A stretch of 41,796 nt of DNA, from positions 1-41,796 of the forward strand of contig JAHEJJ010000025.1 of the NCBI GenBank assembly GCA_024638915.1, read 5' to 3'. Below, piece after piece: positions 41,021 through 41,796 of this stretch. Within the stretch, counting starts at the first letter, position 1, and the number at the start of each line of letters is the position of its first letter. This DNA comes from Robiginitalea sp. (GTDB lineage Bacteria; Bacteroidota; Bacteroidia; Flavobacteriales; Flavobacteriaceae). Under the pieces are notes generated by a model. It was not told the origin of the DNA. It made no database searches and saw nothing but the letters and a program-made list of their open reading frames with translations. The position numbers were made by a program, and so were the translations under genes.

Positions 41021-41650
41021 CTATACGCTTAAGCCAATCGGTAACAAGATCAGTATTCCCAGCAGTCCGATTACCATCCAGGCGGTAAAAGTCAGGCATA
41101 CTGCTCCCCCAATGGCGATTACTGTGGTCCTGCGCAAACTTGAATTAGTCAGGGTCTGTATCAACAAGGCTGCTGAGCGCAACCACAGGAAACCAGCCCC
41201 GACAAAAATTAAGGGTATGACCAAAGAAAATATTGCGTTGTTTAAAATTCTATTGGGCATCAGGTTGGCCATAAGTACTAAGATTCCCAGCGGAGCAGCG
41301 ATGAGAAAGAAATAATTGCTTGCCAATAGCCAGTACAGCTCCCTCCCACTCTCTTTTTTCATTTCATCTACAGCTCTTGGGAGAAGCTTGCCTAGCAACC
41401 AGATGCTCAGAAAAAGTAAAGGCAAAAGCAGCGCCACCTGAACCCCGATTATCATCACCTCAGATCCATCGAGCCTTCCCGTTGCAAAACCAAGGGCCAG
41501 CATTACCAACATGGGCAGGCAAAGATAAATCCCGCATAGGCGCCAGAAAAAGCCCTGTGGTGTCGTTGAGCCGAAGTCAACCGAAAAATCTCCCGGAGTC
41601 TTGATACTGCAATAAAAAATATTCCATACGGAAATGCTGTTTTCCTTCAT
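41021..41650 (-). CDS. Polytopic membrane protein, Yip1-like (tentative)
   Basis: A 209-residue inner-membrane protein with about five hydrophobic helices (near residues 35-55, 66-86, 107-127, 135-157 and 175-205). The opening region (FSVDFGSTTPQGFFWRL) and the short GRLDGS loop after the first helix recall the Yip1-domain proteins of Bacteroidota, but the match is weak. No catalytic or transport motif is visible. It is convergent with the DUF2807 gene, across a 331-base spacer. Its promoter would lie in the 41651-41796 stretch, in which I see only a simple repeat. Confidence 0.65.
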   Translation of the reverse strand: MKENSISVWNIFYCSIKTPGDFSVDFGSTTPQGFFWRLCGIYLCLPMLVMLALGFATGRLDGSEVMIIGVQVALLLPLLFLSIWLLGKLLPRAVDEMKKESGRELYWLLASNYFFLIAAPLGILVLMANLMPNRILNNAIFSLVIPLIFVGAGFLWLRSAALLIQTLTNSSLRRTTVIAIGGAVCLTFTAWMVIGLLGILILLPIGLSV

Positions 41651-41712
41651 GATCTTGAATTTGACACCCTGAGTTTTGAGTTTAAGTTTTATGGTTCCAT
41701 CTTCCCACTTTT

Positions 41713-41754
41713 GACTTCTGACTTCTGACTTCTGTCTTCCGTCTTCCGTCTCCC
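41713..41754. repeat. Heptanucleotide tandem repeat array
   Basis: Six consecutive 7-base units: three GACTTCT (41713, 41720, 41727), two GTCTTCC (41734, 41741) and a degenerate GTCTCCC (41748). The strand asymmetry is strict, pyrimidine-rich on plus. It lies upstream of the membrane protein gene on minus, about 60 bases before its start codon, so copy-number change could affect its expression. Confidence 0.85.
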
Positions 41755-41796
41755 ATCACTCATACTCACATTTACAAATCCCTTTACTAGTACCCA

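Noticed and set aside
1-41796. CRISPR arrays, tRNA or rRNA genes, transposases, phage genes
   Set aside because: Looked for and not seen; the only tandem repeat is the short heptanucleotide array near the right edge.

Overview
The window looks like a chromosomal segment of a marine-type Flavobacteriaceae bacterium (phylum Bacteroidota). This rests on the many Bacteroidota-typical families (DUF4251, DUF2807, DUF1835, a MutS2 without Smr domain, a fused alpha/beta E1 dehydrogenase, small Cys-anchored lipoproteins) and on repeated TAnnTTTG-like -7 promoter boxes in front of genes. No phage, insertion sequence, CRISPR array, tRNA or rRNA was seen. The left edge cuts chorismate synthase (aroC).

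Layout. 1-4.9 kb (+): the end of aroC, a glutamate/aspartate:cation symporter, then a tightly overlapping three-gene module (glutathione-synthetase-like ATP-grasp ligase, N-formylglutamate-amidohydrolase-like enzyme, DUF1704/QEGLA zinc peptidase related to tubulin tyrosine carboxypeptidases). 5-8 kb (-): a DCC thiol oxidoreductase and MutS2. 8.1-11 kb (+): two tandem paralogous TPR lipoproteins and uracil-DNA glycosylase. 11-13.7 kb (-): an operon of a DUF1835 protein, a nucleoside phosphorylase and a leaderless NMT1/THI5-like binding protein. 13.8-15.3 kb (-): SUI1/YciH and a 2-oxoglutarate/Fe(II)-type oxygenase. 15.4-18.7 kb (+): fused E1 dehydrogenase, a lipocalin-like lipoprotein and an OmpA lipoprotein, closed by a clear terminator.

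18.7-24.2 kb (+) is the most notable region: a translationally coupled biosynthetic operon with FAD-dependent oxidoreductase, SAM methyltransferase, type III polyketide synthase, a short-chain dehydrogenase remnant with its middle deleted, FabZ-like dehydratase, beta-ketoacyl-ACP synthase, a dedicated acyl carrier protein and a small membrane protein. I infer a lipid starter built on the dedicated carrier protein, extended and cyclised by the type III PKS, then methylated and hydroxylated to a phenolic lipid, pyrone or quinone. A YceI-family lipid-binding protein lies convergent to it.

24.9-32.4 kb: small exported or coiled-coil proteins, a TerC/Alx membrane protein, a large BNR/sortilin-like secreted protein, a Bcr/CflA-type drug efflux pump and an overlooked 44-residue membrane protein. 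32.5-41.8 kb: a GH3 glycosidase, a small membrane protein, a DUF7009-like protein paired with a YdeP/FdhF molybdopterin oxidoreductase, an S41-like protease with TPR tail, DUF4251 and DUF2807 envelope proteins, an unexplained 331-base convergent spacer rich in inverted repeats, a polytopic membrane protein and a heptanucleotide repeat array. All function calls come from reading motifs by eye; no database search was run.
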